Part shown: positions 1-8,640 of the stretch, in pieces
How the letters are laid out: each line of letters opens with the position of its first letter
Numbering within the stretch: position 1 is the stretch's first letter
DNA from: a virus
DNA: 64,000 nucleotides
Virus record (IMG/VR): IMGVR_UViG_3300025073_000045
Span: 1-64,000 of that record
Reading direction: 5' to 3' (one strand)
Made by a program: the position numbers and the translations under genes
The notes under the pieces: model-generated
Told to the model about the DNA's origin: nothing
Databases searched by the model: none
Seen by the model: only the letters and a program-made list of their open reading frames with translations

Positions 1-270
1 TATGTGGAGCTCAAGGCACACAAGGAATTCAAGGCATTCAAGGATTATGTGGCCCTATCGGCTTATGCGGCTTAACAGGTAATTGTGGCCCTCAAGGAAT
101 TCAAGGAGTAACAGGTAATTGTGGCCCAATCGGCTTATGTGGAGCTCAAGGCACACAAGGAATTCAAGGCATTCAAGGATTATGTGGCCCTATCGGCTTA
201 TGCGGCTTAACAGGTAATTGTGGCCCTCAAGGAATTCAAGGAGTAACAGGTAATTGTGGCCCTCAAGGCA
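1..270 (+). repeat. 135-bp direct repeat within collagen-like gene
   Basis: The sequence starting at 3 recurs at 138, giving a 135-bp (45-codon) in-frame duplication that is nearly identical over its length. The duplication preserves the Gly-X-Y frame. Confidence 0.85.
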
Positions 271-1538
271 TTCAAGGTGTAACAGGCAATTGTGGCCCTC
301 AAGGAGCACAGGGAATTCAAGGCCTATGTGGCCCTCAAGGAGCTCAAGGAATTCAAGGCCTATGTGGCCCTCAAGGAGCTCAAGGAATTCAAGGCCTATG
401 TGGCCCTCAAGGCATTCAAGGTGTAACAGGTAATTGTGGCCCTCAAGGAGCACAGGGAATTCAAGGAGTTTGTGGCTTAACAGGTAATTGTGGCCCTCAA
501 GGAGCACAGGGAATTCAAGGCCTATGTGGCCTTCAAGGAGCACAGGGAATTCAAGGCCTATGTGGCCCTCAAGGAGCTCAAGGAACTCAAGGAATTCAAG
601 GCCTATGTGGTCCTCAAGGCATTCAAGGTGTAACAGGCAATTGTGGCCCTCAAGGAGCACAAGGAATTCAAGGAGTTTGTGGCTTAACAGGTAATTGTGG
701 CCCTCAAGGAGCTCAAGGAATTCAAGGCCTATGTGGCCCTCAAGGAGCTCAAGGAATTCAAGGCCTATGTGGCTCTCAAGGAGCTCAAGGAATTCAAGGC
801 CTATGTGGCCCTCAAGGAGCTCAAGGAATTCAAGGCCTATGTGGCCCTCAAGGCATTCAAGGTGTAACAGGCAATTGTGGCCCTCAAGGAGCACAGGGAA
901 TTCAAGGAGTTTGTGGCTTAACAGGTAATTGTGGCCCTCAAGGAGCACAGGGAATTCAAGGAGTTTGTGGCTTAACAGGCAATTGTGGCCCTCAAGGAAT
1001 TCAAGGAGTAACAGGAAATTGTGGCCCTCAAGGAGCTCAAGGAATTCAAGGCCTATGTGGCCCTCAAGGAGCACAAGGAATTCAAGGAGTTTGTGGTCCA
1101 CAAGGCTCACAAGGAATTCAAGGAGTTTGTGGCTTAACAGGTAATTGTGGTCCTATTGGCTTATGCGGACCAAGTGGCACAAATGCTATAACAATTGTAG
1201 CAGGAGAAACTTTAGCAGCTGGAAACTTTGTTAATCTTTATTCAAATGCTGGTACAATTAATATGCGTAAAGCAGATAATACTGATAATACTAAACCTGC
1301 TCATGGTTATGTATTAACGGCTGTAACAAGCGGAAATAGTGGAGGATTTTATCAACTAACAGGACTAAATGACCAGTTAACAAGTTTAACAGTAGGTACA
1401 ATATATTTCTTAAGTACAGCGGGTGGAGTAACATCTACACCACCAACTACAGCTGGAAATTTGAACCAAGAATTAGGAATTGCAAAAACTACATCAGCAT
1501 TAGCGGTCTATGAAAGACCTACTATAACAATTGGATAA
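1..1538 (+). CDS. Cysteine-rich collagen-like fibre protein, 5' end outside window
   Basis: An open frame (codons starting at position 3) runs from the window edge with no start codon until 1263, so the N-terminus is missing. Roughly the first 390 residues are Gly-X-Y triplets such as GLC, GPQ, GIQ, GAQ and GNC, with cysteine recurring in the Y position. The last ~120 residues (from about 1180) form a non-repetitive domain with AGNFVNLY and a GYVLTAVTSGNSG-like segment, as seen in phage decoration or fibre head domains. Collagen-like phage proteins usually form trimeric stalks. The same cysteine triplets occur in the proteins at 10899-14702 and 17636-18187, so they probably belong to one virion system. 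Whether this is a head or tail fibre is not clear. Confidence 0.8.
   Translation, partial: CGAQGTQGIQGIQGLCGPIGLCGLTGNCGPQGIQGVTGNCGPIGLCGAQGTQGIQGIQGLCGPIGLCGLTGNCGPQGIQGVTGNCGPQGIQGVTGNCGPQGAQGIQGLCGPQGAQGIQGLCGPQGAQGIQGLCGPQGIQGVTGNCGPQGAQGIQGVCGLTGNCGPQGAQGIQGLCGLQGAQGIQGLCGPQGAQGTQGIQGLCGPQGIQGVTGNCGPQGAQGIQGVCGLTGNCGPQGAQGIQGLCGPQGAQGIQGLCGSQGAQGIQGLCGPQGAQGIQGLCGPQGIQGVTGNCGPQGAQGIQGVCGLTGNCGPQGAQGIQGVCGLTGNCGPQGIQGVTGNCGPQGAQGIQGLCGPQGAQGIQGVCGPQGSQGIQGVCGLTGNCGPIGLCGPSGTNAITIVAGETLAAGNFVNLYSNAGTINMRKADNTDNTKPAHGYVLTAVTSGNSGGFYQLTGLNDQLTSLTVGTIYFLSTAGGVTSTPPTTAGNLNQELGIAKTTSALAVYERPTITIG
321..411 (+). repeat. 36-bp tandem repeat units
   Basis: Units beginning with GGCCTATGTGG start at 321, 357 and 393, an exact 36-bp (12-residue, four-triplet) period; the last unit diverges part-way. 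Each encodes GLCGPQGAQGIQ. Confidence 0.8.
726..850 (+). repeat. 36-bp tandem repeat units, second array
   Basis: The same 36-bp unit begins at 726, 762, 798 and 834, with single-base variants (one copy encodes GLCGSQ) and divergence in the last copy. It lies in the same reading frame as the first array. Confidence 0.8.
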
Positions 1539-1563
1539 TAAAAACCTAAATAAAGGAAAAAAT

Positions 1564-2517
1564 ATGTCAGACATCGTAAAAGAAGATAATAATCTTTTAT
1601 CAGTAATCAATCATTCATTATTTGGTTCTGATAGTAATACTAATAAGATCATTACAAGAGCAACAGATGAAAAATTCTTTGAATTAAAAGCACTTGATAA
1701 TGAGACTTTAACTAAGATAGCAGATTTTATGCCAGAAGTAAATAGAGCTACTAATTCATTTGGTAAGACTCAATCTCAATTTATGAATCATGCAATGACC
1801 ATTTCTTCGTTTGGTGTAATACGTAATTTACGTCAAGTGATGTCAGAAATTGAAAGAAGGAGACAAGCTCTTAAAGAAAATACTTTTAAATTAAAGAAAC
1901 AGATAATTGATTTAAAAGAAAAAGAAGAACAACTAAAAGAATTAGTAGAAAAGAATTTATATAATGATAGGTATAAAATTCTACGCCTTCAGATTGATGT
2001 AGAAGAGATTTCTTCAGGAATTACAGATTCAAGACTTTATATTGAGGGAGCTTTAAAAACTATTTACTCATATCAAATGGCATATCAAGATATGATGAAA
2101 AAGAATAATATTCCACCAGATTGGGATGAGAAGACTTTTGAAGAGGATGAAGAAAGGCATCATATAACAAAAGCTTTTCAACAAGCACATGCAGATATGA
2201 TAAGTACTGGTAGAATAGGTCAAGGTAATCATGAATATATGTGGCAATGTGGCATTAATCCACAATCTGCTTTTAATGATTTAGCAGAGTATATTAATCG
2301 TGAAAATATTGAATATACTAATTCAAAAGGTGTAGGGGTATTATCACCAAAAATAGATGGAAAACTTGAAATTGAAAGTTTCATAAAATTCTTGAATGAT
2401 ATGTATGCTAAATATAAAGGAAGTTCAAGAAAAATTCTTGAAATGAAAGGTATCAATGGTGATGGTTATTATGATGCAGCAGTATTTCATGATATTCAAC
2501 AAAAGACAGGTATTTAA
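1564..2517 (+). CDS. Phage protein with central coiled coil, function unknown
   Basis: This 317-residue protein starts at ATG 1564, chosen over an in-frame ATG at 1531 because AAAGGAAAA lies just upstream of 1564 and the earlier start would overlap the previous gene. A long Glu/Lys/Leu-rich helical region (about residues 85-145) predicts a coiled coil. The C-terminal third is mixed and acidic. No export signal or membrane segment is visible. It lies between a collagen-like fibre gene and the Kelch-like repeat genes, so a structural or assembly role is likely, but I do not recognise the family. Confidence 0.75.
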   Translation: MSDIVKEDNNLLSVINHSLFGSDSNTNKIITRATDEKFFELKALDNETLTKIADFMPEVNRATNSFGKTQSQFMNHAMTISSFGVIRNLRQVMSEIERRRQALKENTFKLKKQIIDLKEKEEQLKELVEKNLYNDRYKILRLQIDVEEISSGITDSRLYIEGALKTIYSYQMAYQDMMKKNNIPPDWDEKTFEEDEERHHITKAFQQAHADMISTGRIGQGNHEYMWQCGINPQSAFNDLAEYINRENIEYTNSKGVGVLSPKIDGKLEIESFIKFLNDMYAKYKGSSRKILEMKGINGDGYYDAAVFHDIQQKTGI

Positions 2518-3492
2518 GTGTCAGAGTACAAAGTTTTAGCATTATATGATGGAATACCTCAAGAATTAAAATCAGGTGATACTGCAGTTATATCAAGACC
2601 ATTATGGTATGGTGAACGTGGAATTATGGGAGGAGGAGAACAACCAGATTGGGGATATTCTTATAATGTTATAGAGTATATTACAATAGCTACAACTGGC
2701 AATTCATCTGATTATGGTGATTTATTACAAAGATTAACTTATATTACTGCTTGCTCAAGCGGAACCAGAGGAATTTTTTCATGTGGTTTTAATTTAATGA
2801 CCGGTAATGTAAGCGTAAATGTTATACAGTATAAAACTATAGCTTCATCTTCAAATGCAGTTGATTTCGGAGATTATAGTACAGAAGCTTATGGTTTATG
2901 CTCAGTATCAAATTATACTAGAGGATTAATTGCTGGTACCGATAATAGAATAAATTATATTACTATTATGTCTTTTGGTAATACAGTTGATTTTGGAGAC
3001 ATGGCTATAGTTAGATATAATACACCTGCTGCAATCTCAAATGGAACAAGAGGACATTTTTGTGGTGGTACTACTACTGGGAATGTGAAAGTAAATAATA
3101 TTGATTATGTAACCATTATGTCTTTGGGTAACTCAGTTGACTTTGGTGACATAACCCAAGAAAGAATATCATTTTATGGATTAGGTGATTTAGTAAGAGG
3201 AATTTGTGCAGGAGGTCAAAAAGCAGGAGATGTTGGTTCTAATGTTATTGATTATATAACATTTTCAATTGCAAGTAATGCAACTGATTTTGGAGATTTA
3301 GTATCTGCAAGATTTGGTGTTAGTGCTACTAATAATGGCAGTAGAGGTATTATTTCTGGTGGACATGGTACTAACGTTATTGAATATATAACTATTCAAA
3401 CTATTGGAAATACAACTGATTTTGGAGATTTAATAAGTAGAGAAAGTGGATATCCAGGAATAAGATTTTCAGGCTCTTGTTCAGGAAATTAA
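2518..3492 (+). CDS. Six-repeat Kelch-like virion protein, paralog 1
   Basis: A 324-residue protein beginning with GTG directly after the preceding TAA. After a ~40-residue leader it has six repeats of about 48 residues. Each repeat carries an N-x-I-(D/E)-Y-(I/V)-T-I strand, then G/S-N-x-x-D-(F/Y)-G-D, then an S-x-x-x-R-G-I/L segment often followed by a Gly-rich turn. Six units of this size with paired glycines suggest a Kelch-like six-bladed beta-propeller (inference). Two paralogs follow at 3497 and 5093. Similar FGDL-type repeats occur in other phage structural proteins, to my knowledge, with no assigned function. A receptor or glycan-binding role is possible. Confidence 0.75.
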   Translation: MSEYKVLALYDGIPQELKSGDTAVISRPLWYGERGIMGGGEQPDWGYSYNVIEYITIATTGNSSDYGDLLQRLTYITACSSGTRGIFSCGFNLMTGNVSVNVIQYKTIASSSNAVDFGDYSTEAYGLCSVSNYTRGLIAGTDNRINYITIMSFGNTVDFGDMAIVRYNTPAAISNGTRGHFCGGTTTGNVKVNNIDYVTIMSLGNSVDFGDITQERISFYGLGDLVRGICAGGQKAGDVGSNVIDYITFSIASNATDFGDLVSARFGVSATNNGSRGIISGGHGTNVIEYITIQTIGNTTDFGDLISRESGYPGIRFSGSCSGN

Positions 3493-3496
3493 AAAA

Positions 3497-4435
3497 ATGG
3501 CAGAATTCTTACCTCTAATATTAAAAAATGGTAAAATAGATAATTTATCTTTAGGAGATGGATACGTTAGTTTTAATAGTGCTCAAAATTGGGATAGAGG
3601 AATTTTTGCTGGAGGTGGGAATAATGTTATTGATTATGTCTCAATCTCACATAAAGGTAATGCAGCAGATTTTGGTGATGTTGATAATGGAGGTTATACA
3701 GAATCTCTTGGTGCTTGCTCAAGTGGAACTAGAGGGGTTTTTGCTGGCGGCAGAATACCAGGCTCCACTTATTCTGCTCAAATGATTTATATTACAATAG
3801 CTACTTTAGGTAATTCAACAAATTTTGGTAACTTAACTACTTCAGCAAGAAGGGCTATTTCAGGCACCACAAATAAAACAAGAGGAATTTTTTGTGGAGG
3901 TGATGATAACTCATCAATATATACATATATAGATTATATTACAATAGCTACTACTGGTAATTCTACTTCATTTGGATCATTATCATCTTTAGGATCATTT
4001 ACAGGTTCATGCTCTAATAATACTAGAGGAGTTTGTGCAGGAGGTTATGCTACTGGTTTTGTTGCTACAAATATAATTGAATATGTAACAATTGCTACAA
4101 CAGGAAATTCAACAGATTTTGGGGATTTAGTAAGAACTAGTACTTATACTTGTGTTGCTATTTCTGATTTAATTAAAGCTTTATTTTGTGTTATTGGATA
4201 TGCAGATTATGTTACAATAGCAACTACCAGTAATGCTTCTTATTTTAGTGGCTTAATTCCAGGTTCAGTTCAATACTCTTCTGGATGCTCTAATGGATTA
4301 TATGGAATAATAGGTGGTGGTACTAGTGATTCTACTATGATAATATTAGTAAATATTAATACTTCTGCCATGTCTGAAGATTTTGGAGATCTTTCATCAG
4401 CAAGATATTTTACAAGTGCTTTGTCTGGAAATTAA
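3497..4435 (+). CDS. Six-repeat Kelch-like virion protein, paralog 2
   Basis: This 312-residue protein starts four bases after the previous stop. The N-terminal ~30 residues (LPLILKNGKIDNLSLGDG) match the leaders of the neighbouring paralogs and probably form a common attachment segment. Six repeats follow, with FGD-type motifs variably preserved (DFGDV, NFGNL, SFGSL, DFGDL, YFSGL, DFGDL). The fifth repeat is the most degenerate. It is the most diverged of the three copies, consistent with diversification after tandem duplication. Confidence 0.75.
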   Translation: MAEFLPLILKNGKIDNLSLGDGYVSFNSAQNWDRGIFAGGGNNVIDYVSISHKGNAADFGDVDNGGYTESLGACSSGTRGVFAGGRIPGSTYSAQMIYITIATLGNSTNFGNLTTSARRAISGTTNKTRGIFCGGDDNSSIYTYIDYITIATTGNSTSFGSLSSLGSFTGSCSNNTRGVCAGGYATGFVATNIIEYVTIATTGNSTDFGDLVRTSTYTCVAISDLIKALFCVIGYADYVTIATTSNASYFSGLIPGSVQYSSGCSNGLYGIIGGGTSDSTMIILVNINTSAMSEDFGDLSSARYFTSALSGN

Positions 4436-4456
4436 ACCTAATAAAAGGATAAATAA

Positions 4457-5083
4457 ATGAAAGTAAACATATTAATTGGAACTCCTGCTTATAATAGTCA
4501 GATACATATTGACTATCTTAATTCAATTATCGATATGCATAGATTGAAGTTACCTATTTCAGTTATGTGTATAGGTAATGAAAGTCTTATTACAAGAGGA
4601 CGTAATACTATTATTTCTTTTTTCAAGACTCATGAAGAATTCACACATCTGTTGTTTTTAGATGCAGATATTGGTATAAAAGGTGACAGTATTATAAAGT
4701 TAATACAACATGAAAAAGATGTTATAGGTGCTCCTGTTCCATTAAAAGGTTTTGATTCAAATGGTAATAAAGTCTATAATATTACAAATCCAATTAAAGA
4801 AGAAAATCTTTATACAGTAGATAAAGTGGGAACGGCGGTTTTCATGTTATCAAGGAAAGCAGTTGAAGATCTTTGTAATAACTCAGATACTTATAATGGT
4901 AATACAATGTCAAGAGGTCTTCAGAATAATAATATTAATTATGATGTTTTCAAAACAGGAATTGAAAATGAGATATACTTAAGTGAAGATTATTATGCAT
5001 GCAAGAAACTTAAAGAATTAGGTTATAAAATATATATTGACGATACAATAATAACAATCCATAATGGAATGTTTCAATTTTAG
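4457..5083 (+). CDS. Small GT-A type glycosyltransferase
   Basis: The 208-residue protein resembles compact phage glycosyltransferases of the GT2/GT-A fold. It has an N-terminal strand with GTPAYNSQ, a SLITRGRNTIISFF segment, and a DAD motif at residues 69-71 in LLFLDADIG, expected to bind the metal and nucleotide sugar. A good ribosome site (AAAAGGA) precedes ATG 4457. It sits between two Kelch-like repeat genes and is co-directional with them, so the acceptor may be a virion protein or a host surface glycan; the substrate cannot be read from sequence. Confidence 0.75.
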   Translation: MKVNILIGTPAYNSQIHIDYLNSIIDMHRLKLPISVMCIGNESLITRGRNTIISFFKTHEEFTHLLFLDADIGIKGDSIIKLIQHEKDVIGAPVPLKGFDSNGNKVYNITNPIKEENLYTVDKVGTAVFMLSRKAVEDLCNNSDTYNGNTMSRGLQNNNINYDVFKTGIENEIYLSEDYYACKKLKELGYKIYIDDTIITIHNGMFQF

Positions 5084-5092
5084 AGTAAGAAT

Positions 5093-6028
5093 ATGCCAGA
5101 AAAAATACCTCTCGTAGGAAAAGACGGTAAGATAATTGAACTAAATTGGGGTGATAGTTTAAAAAACAATTTAGTTTGGATTGGAGACAGAGGAATATTA
5201 GGATTTTTGGTTAATGATGCACTTACTGCATTAAATAATATAAGCTATGTAACCATTACATCAACAGGTAATGCGGCAGATTTCGGAGATCTTACTTTAG
5301 CTAGATATAGAGCAGCAGGTTGCTCAAGCGGAACTAGAGGAGTTTTTGCTGGTGGTGCTGTTACTTACAATGAAATAGACTATATTACTATTGCTACATT
5401 AGGAAATGCCATTGATTTTGGAGATCTTACTAATTCAATGAGTTTAGACATTTCTGGTTGTTCAAATACTATACGGGGTATTATATCTAGTAATGCTAAC
5501 TCACAAAGAATGGATTATATTACTTTTGCTACTAACGGGAATTCAATAAATTTTGGCAATATAACTGTTGCTAGAAATAATCCGAGCGGTTGTTCAAGTT
5601 CTATAAGAGGTATTTTTGGAGGGGGAAATTATGGTGGAAATTATAATACTATTGATTATGTAACTATAGCTTCATCTTCAAATGCAGTTGATTTTGGAGA
5701 TTTAACCGTTGCTAGAAATACTACTGGGGCTTCTTCTAATACTATTAGAGGCGTTTTTGGAGGAGGAGAAACTTCCACAAACATTATAGATTATATTACA
5801 ATAGCAACTACTAGTAACGCGGCAGACTTTGGAGATCTTACTTCAGCTAGAAATGGTGTAACTGGTTGTTCAAACTTGACACGCTCGTTATTTAATGGAG
5901 GTTATTCTGGTGGACCTCTTAATACTATTGATTATGTTACAATAAATACTCTTGGAAATGCAGTAGACTTTGGTGATATTAATGCTGGTGTATATTCATA
6001 TACAAGTGTTGCTTTTTCAGGAAATTAA
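5093..6028 (+). CDS. Six-repeat Kelch-like virion protein, paralog 3
   Basis: This 311-residue protein has the leader PLVGKDGKIIELNWGDSL, close to that of paralog 2, then six repeats of ~48 residues with well-kept DFGDL motifs and R-G-(I/V)-F-(A/G)-GG turns. It is the most regular of the three paralogs. A ten-base gap separates it from the glycosyltransferase, so they are probably cotranscribed. The regular repeats and common N-terminus suggest interchangeable distal domains on a common virion anchor. Confidence 0.78.
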   Translation: MPEKIPLVGKDGKIIELNWGDSLKNNLVWIGDRGILGFLVNDALTALNNISYVTITSTGNAADFGDLTLARYRAAGCSSGTRGVFAGGAVTYNEIDYITIATLGNAIDFGDLTNSMSLDISGCSNTIRGIISSNANSQRMDYITFATNGNSINFGNITVARNNPSGCSSSIRGIFGGGNYGGNYNTIDYVTIASSSNAVDFGDLTVARNTTGASSNTIRGVFGGGETSTNIIDYITIATTSNAADFGDLTSARNGVTGCSNLTRSLFNGGYSGGPLNTIDYVTINTLGNAVDFGDINAGVYSYTSVAFSGN

Positions 6029-6040
6029 AAGGAGATTAAA

Positions 6041-6694
6041 ATGATATATTTTATTTATAAAACACTACAGATTACTGGTATTGGAGGAGTCTCTATACCA
6101 ACTATTGATGGGATAAATGGAGGACAAGGCTCTTATAAAGAATGGTTATTGGGTACTACAGATTCTGCTTTAAAACTTTCCCAGATTAAAGAATTTCAAC
6201 CTAGAATATTAAAAGAAGAAATTTGGAGAGGCTTATCTCTTATTGGATTACTTCAAGTATTTGATACTTCAATGAATCAATTAAGAAATCTAACTCCAAC
6301 AGAAATTATATATCAAAAAGCTGCTACTAATTGGGAATTTAAAGAAAATGCAAGAAATTTGATTGAGATAACAGTTGGTGATCCTCTTAAACAAATAGCT
6401 AATGTGGATCAGCAATCTCAATTAACTACTCCTGTAATAGTTAGAATGTATAAATTAGTATTAGCTTTATATGCTCATTTAAGCTTGGCTATCCCTGAAG
6501 ATATCTTGCCAGCAGCAACAAAATCGCAGTATGATAATTTTACAGATTTATATTTATATAAAATAGGATCATTACAATTAATTGACAGGATTGATGTTGA
6601 TCCAGATCCAGCTGCTCTTATTGATGATGTATTAACCAATATCCATAACATTGGTTTAGCTCTTAAAACTGAGTATTATGATAAAAAGGTATAG
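6041..6694 (+). CDS. Phage protein of unknown function
   Basis: A 217-residue protein preceded by AAAGGAG at a good distance from ATG 6041. It opens with a short hydrophobic beta-like stretch and GIGGVSIPTIDGINGGQGS, followed by a mainly helical body. There is no signal peptide or convincing transmembrane helix. It follows the Kelch-like cluster and ends just before the papain-like peptidase gene. It may be a structural or assembly protein; I do not recognise the family. Confidence 0.7.
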   Translation: MIYFIYKTLQITGIGGVSIPTIDGINGGQGSYKEWLLGTTDSALKLSQIKEFQPRILKEEIWRGLSLIGLLQVFDTSMNQLRNLTPTEIIYQKAATNWEFKENARNLIEITVGDPLKQIANVDQQSQLTTPVIVRMYKLVLALYAHLSLAIPEDILPAATKSQYDNFTDLYLYKIGSLQLIDRIDVDPDPAALIDDVLTNIHNIGLALKTEYYDKKV

Positions 6695-6695
6695 T

Positions 6696-7283
6696 ATGTT
6701 TAAATGTGGTAGTATTGTACTCGTAAATAATAAAAAAAGTTTATTTAGCAAAATAATTAAATGGGTTACTAGTTCTAATTATTCACATTGTGCTATTACT
6801 ATGGGTAATCTTATACCAAAAAGTGAAAGTATATTGACTGCAGAATGGTTTATACTAACACACCCTCTTCAAAGATATTTTGAAAATAAAGATTATGATA
6901 TTGAAATATATGAAATTCAAAATATTGCTGAACAGGAATTAGAAAACATTGTAATTGATTTATACAATGCTCGTGTTAACAGAGGCTATGCTTTTTGGCA
7001 AAACTTATGGTTCATATATAGATATTTGATTGCCGAAAAATTAGGTTTTGATGTTAGAAGACAAGGAAATTGGTTTCCAAAAAGTGATAATTGTTCAGAA
7101 GAAACTTATGATTTATTAAAGAAAGTTACAGAGGTATCAGTACACATTAATACTAAATTAATACCAATGGGGTATAAATTATCTGAATGGAATAGTAATT
7201 GTTTCAGTCCAAAAGATGCAAAAATTATCATTAATAAATTTCCAGAGAATTTTAAACTAGCTTACGAGAGCAAAAATGCTTAA
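6696..7283 (+). CDS. Permuted NlpC/P60 (YiiX-like) papain-fold peptidase/amidase
   Basis: A 195-residue protein. ATG 6696 is preferred over 6678 because AAAAAGG ends seven bases upstream and the earlier start would overlap the previous gene. The N-terminus FKCGSIVLVNN, then SSNYSHCAI with His31, and later DNCSEE with Cys133, reproduce the order typical of circularly permuted NlpC/P60 enzymes (His before Cys). Such enzymes cleave peptide or amide bonds in peptidoglycan, or act on lipids. Its position before the lysis genes suggests cell-wall penetration or lysis (inference). Catalytic assignment is from motif order only. Confidence 0.65.
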   Translation: MFKCGSIVLVNNKKSLFSKIIKWVTSSNYSHCAITMGNLIPKSESILTAEWFILTHPLQRYFENKDYDIEIYEIQNIAEQELENIVIDLYNARVNRGYAFWQNLWFIYRYLIAEKLGFDVRRQGNWFPKSDNCSEETYDLLKKVTEVSVHINTKLIPMGYKLSEWNSNCFSPKDAKIIINKFPENFKLAYESKNA

Positions 7284-7300
7284 CATTAGAGGATTTAAAA

Positions 7301-7768
7301 ATGTGTGAAATATTAGATGAAAAAATTGAGAATACAAAAAAGATATCATCAGCTATTTCTGAGCTAGTATCTACAATGACAAGTAATAAGCATTCAGTTT
7401 TTTTCTTAGAAACTTTAATGGATAATATACCTATTATGGTATTTTTTAAGGATACTAATAATAGATTGATAAAAGTAAATAAATATTTCTGCGATTTAGC
7501 TGGCACAACCAAAGATAAGATTGAGGGTAAAAGAAGTGATGATTTTGCAGAAACAGAACATGAAAAAGAATTAGTTAAACATTATGGAGAGAATGATTTA
7601 GATGTAATTAATTCTAAAAAACCAAAACTTAATATTATAGAGAATTTCTTTAATACAAATATACAAATAAGAACGCATAAATTCCCAATTATTCAGAATG
7701 ATGAAGTAGTGGGGGTTTTTGGCATTAGTATTGAACTAAATACACTTAATCATATTGGAGTTCACTAG
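7301..7768 (+). CDS. Stand-alone PAS domain protein
   Basis: A 155-residue protein with GAGG upstream of ATG 7301. Residues ~40-145 read as a PAS domain: LMDNIPIMVFFKDTNNRLI, NKYFCDLAGTTKDKIEGK, an FAETEHEKEL helix, and the closing strand VVGVFGISIEL. PAS domains bind small ligands or cofactors and mediate signalling or dimerisation. No kinase, GGDEF or HTH domain is attached; the first 35 residues form a short helix. The stop overlaps the GTG of the next gene by one base (TAGTG), so translation is probably coupled to the membrane-protein gene. Its role in a phage late region is unknown. Confidence 0.75.
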   Translation: MCEILDEKIENTKKISSAISELVSTMTSNKHSVFFLETLMDNIPIMVFFKDTNNRLIKVNKYFCDLAGTTKDKIEGKRSDDFAETEHEKELVKHYGENDLDVINSKKPKLNIIENFFNTNIQIRTHKFPIIQNDEVVGVFGISIELNTLNHIGVH

Positions 7769-8178
7769 TGGAACAAAATCAACTTATTGATAAGCTTATT
7801 TCATTACTTGAAAATAAGCTTGTGTCTATAGATGAAATAATTTCATCGTTTCAAGAAAAAGTTACTACTGCTGAGAAAGACATTATTAAATTCAGAGGAG
7901 ATCTTGATAAACTACAAGATAAATTGTCAACTCACGCTGATTCTTGTCCAATTAATAAACCTATAATTAGTAAAATGGTTTCTGATGCTATTATTATTGA
8001 ATTAGCTAAAGTGCCAGATAAAAGAAGATCACGAATGGTTGAGTGGTCTGTTATATTAGCTACACTTATTTCATTAGTGGTTTTTATATTTGGTCTTTAT
8101 GAAAGTAGTAAAAATAATAATAGTATTCAAGAATTAAAAGAAACTAATAAAAAATTAGAAAAATTAATAAATCGTTAA
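7768..8178 (+). CDS. Single-pass membrane protein with coiled coil
   Basis: A 136-residue protein from GTG 7768, overlapping the PAS gene stop. Residues 1-65 are a heptad-rich coiled coil. After KRRSRMVEW, a hydrophobic helix (about residues 94-112, VILATLISLVVFIFGLYES) should span the inner membrane, followed by a polar helical tail. Neighbouring membrane and lysozyme genes make a lysis accessory, holin regulator or spanin-like role possible, but there is no lipobox and no recognised family. Confidence 0.7.
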   Translation: MEQNQLIDKLISLLENKLVSIDEIISSFQEKVTTAEKDIIKFRGDLDKLQDKLSTHADSCPINKPIISKMVSDAIIIELAKVPDKRRSRMVEWSVILATLISLVVFIFGLYESSKNNNSIQELKETNKKLEKLINR

Positions 8179-8187
8179 GAGGATTAA

Positions 8188-8640
8188 ATGAAGATAAAAG
8201 ATATCTTTACAACAGCGAAAGAATCTACTAAATTATTAATTATTGCTTTAATAATAAGCTCAATAGGTAGATTTTATATCAACACTTTTTTAGTTCCAGA
8301 TCAGAAAGCTTATGCAGATGAGATCTCAAAGATCGAAAATCAGATTAGTTCTCACTATGATGCAAAGACTAGATCTTATGATAATATGCACATTGTGAAC
8401 AGTCTACAGAAAAAAGTTATTAATCTTCAATATGACGTTCAAAAGACTATTTTAGTAGAAGTATCATTAACATCTTTAATATTATTGACTATTGCAAGTA
8501 TATTAGCTTGGTGGACACAATACATATTTACTGATATTAATTTTAAGACTGAAACTAAATTACATACTGTTTTAGCTGCAGCACTCATTGGTTCAATTTT
8601 TATTGTAGGCTTAGTTTACTATGTTAAAACATCTTATTAA
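8188..8640 (+). CDS. Putative holin, three transmembrane segments
   Basis: A 150-residue protein after a good AGAGGA ribosome site. Hydrophobic segments lie near residues 15-35 (LLIIALIISSIG), 90-115 (SLTSLILLTIASILAWW) and 128-147 (VLAAALIGSIFIVGLVYYV). The 3' end overlaps the lysozyme start by 20 bases, the usual arrangement for a holin-endolysin pair. With an exported lysozyme downstream, it could form small pores (pinholin-like) or large lesions. The assignment rests on topology and position only. Confidence 0.6.
   Translation: MKIKDIFTTAKESTKLLIIALIISSIGRFYINTFLVPDQKAYADEISKIENQISSHYDAKTRSYDNMHIVNSLQKKVINLQYDVQKTILVEVSLTSLILLTIASILAWWTQYIFTDINFKTETKLHTVLAAALIGSIFIVGLVYYVKTSY

Noticed and set aside
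190-1110. Long minus-strand ORF of 306 codons, rich in Leu-Glu-Gly-His repeats
   Set aside because: It is the antisense of the collagen-like repeats; repetitive Gly-X-Y DNA keeps other frames free of stops. The plus-strand frame has coherent domains and continues into a fibre tip.
1-1150. Possible CRISPR array or minisatellite
   Set aside because: Regular DNA repeats, but there are no unique spacers of equal length; they encode in-frame Gly-X-Y triplets.
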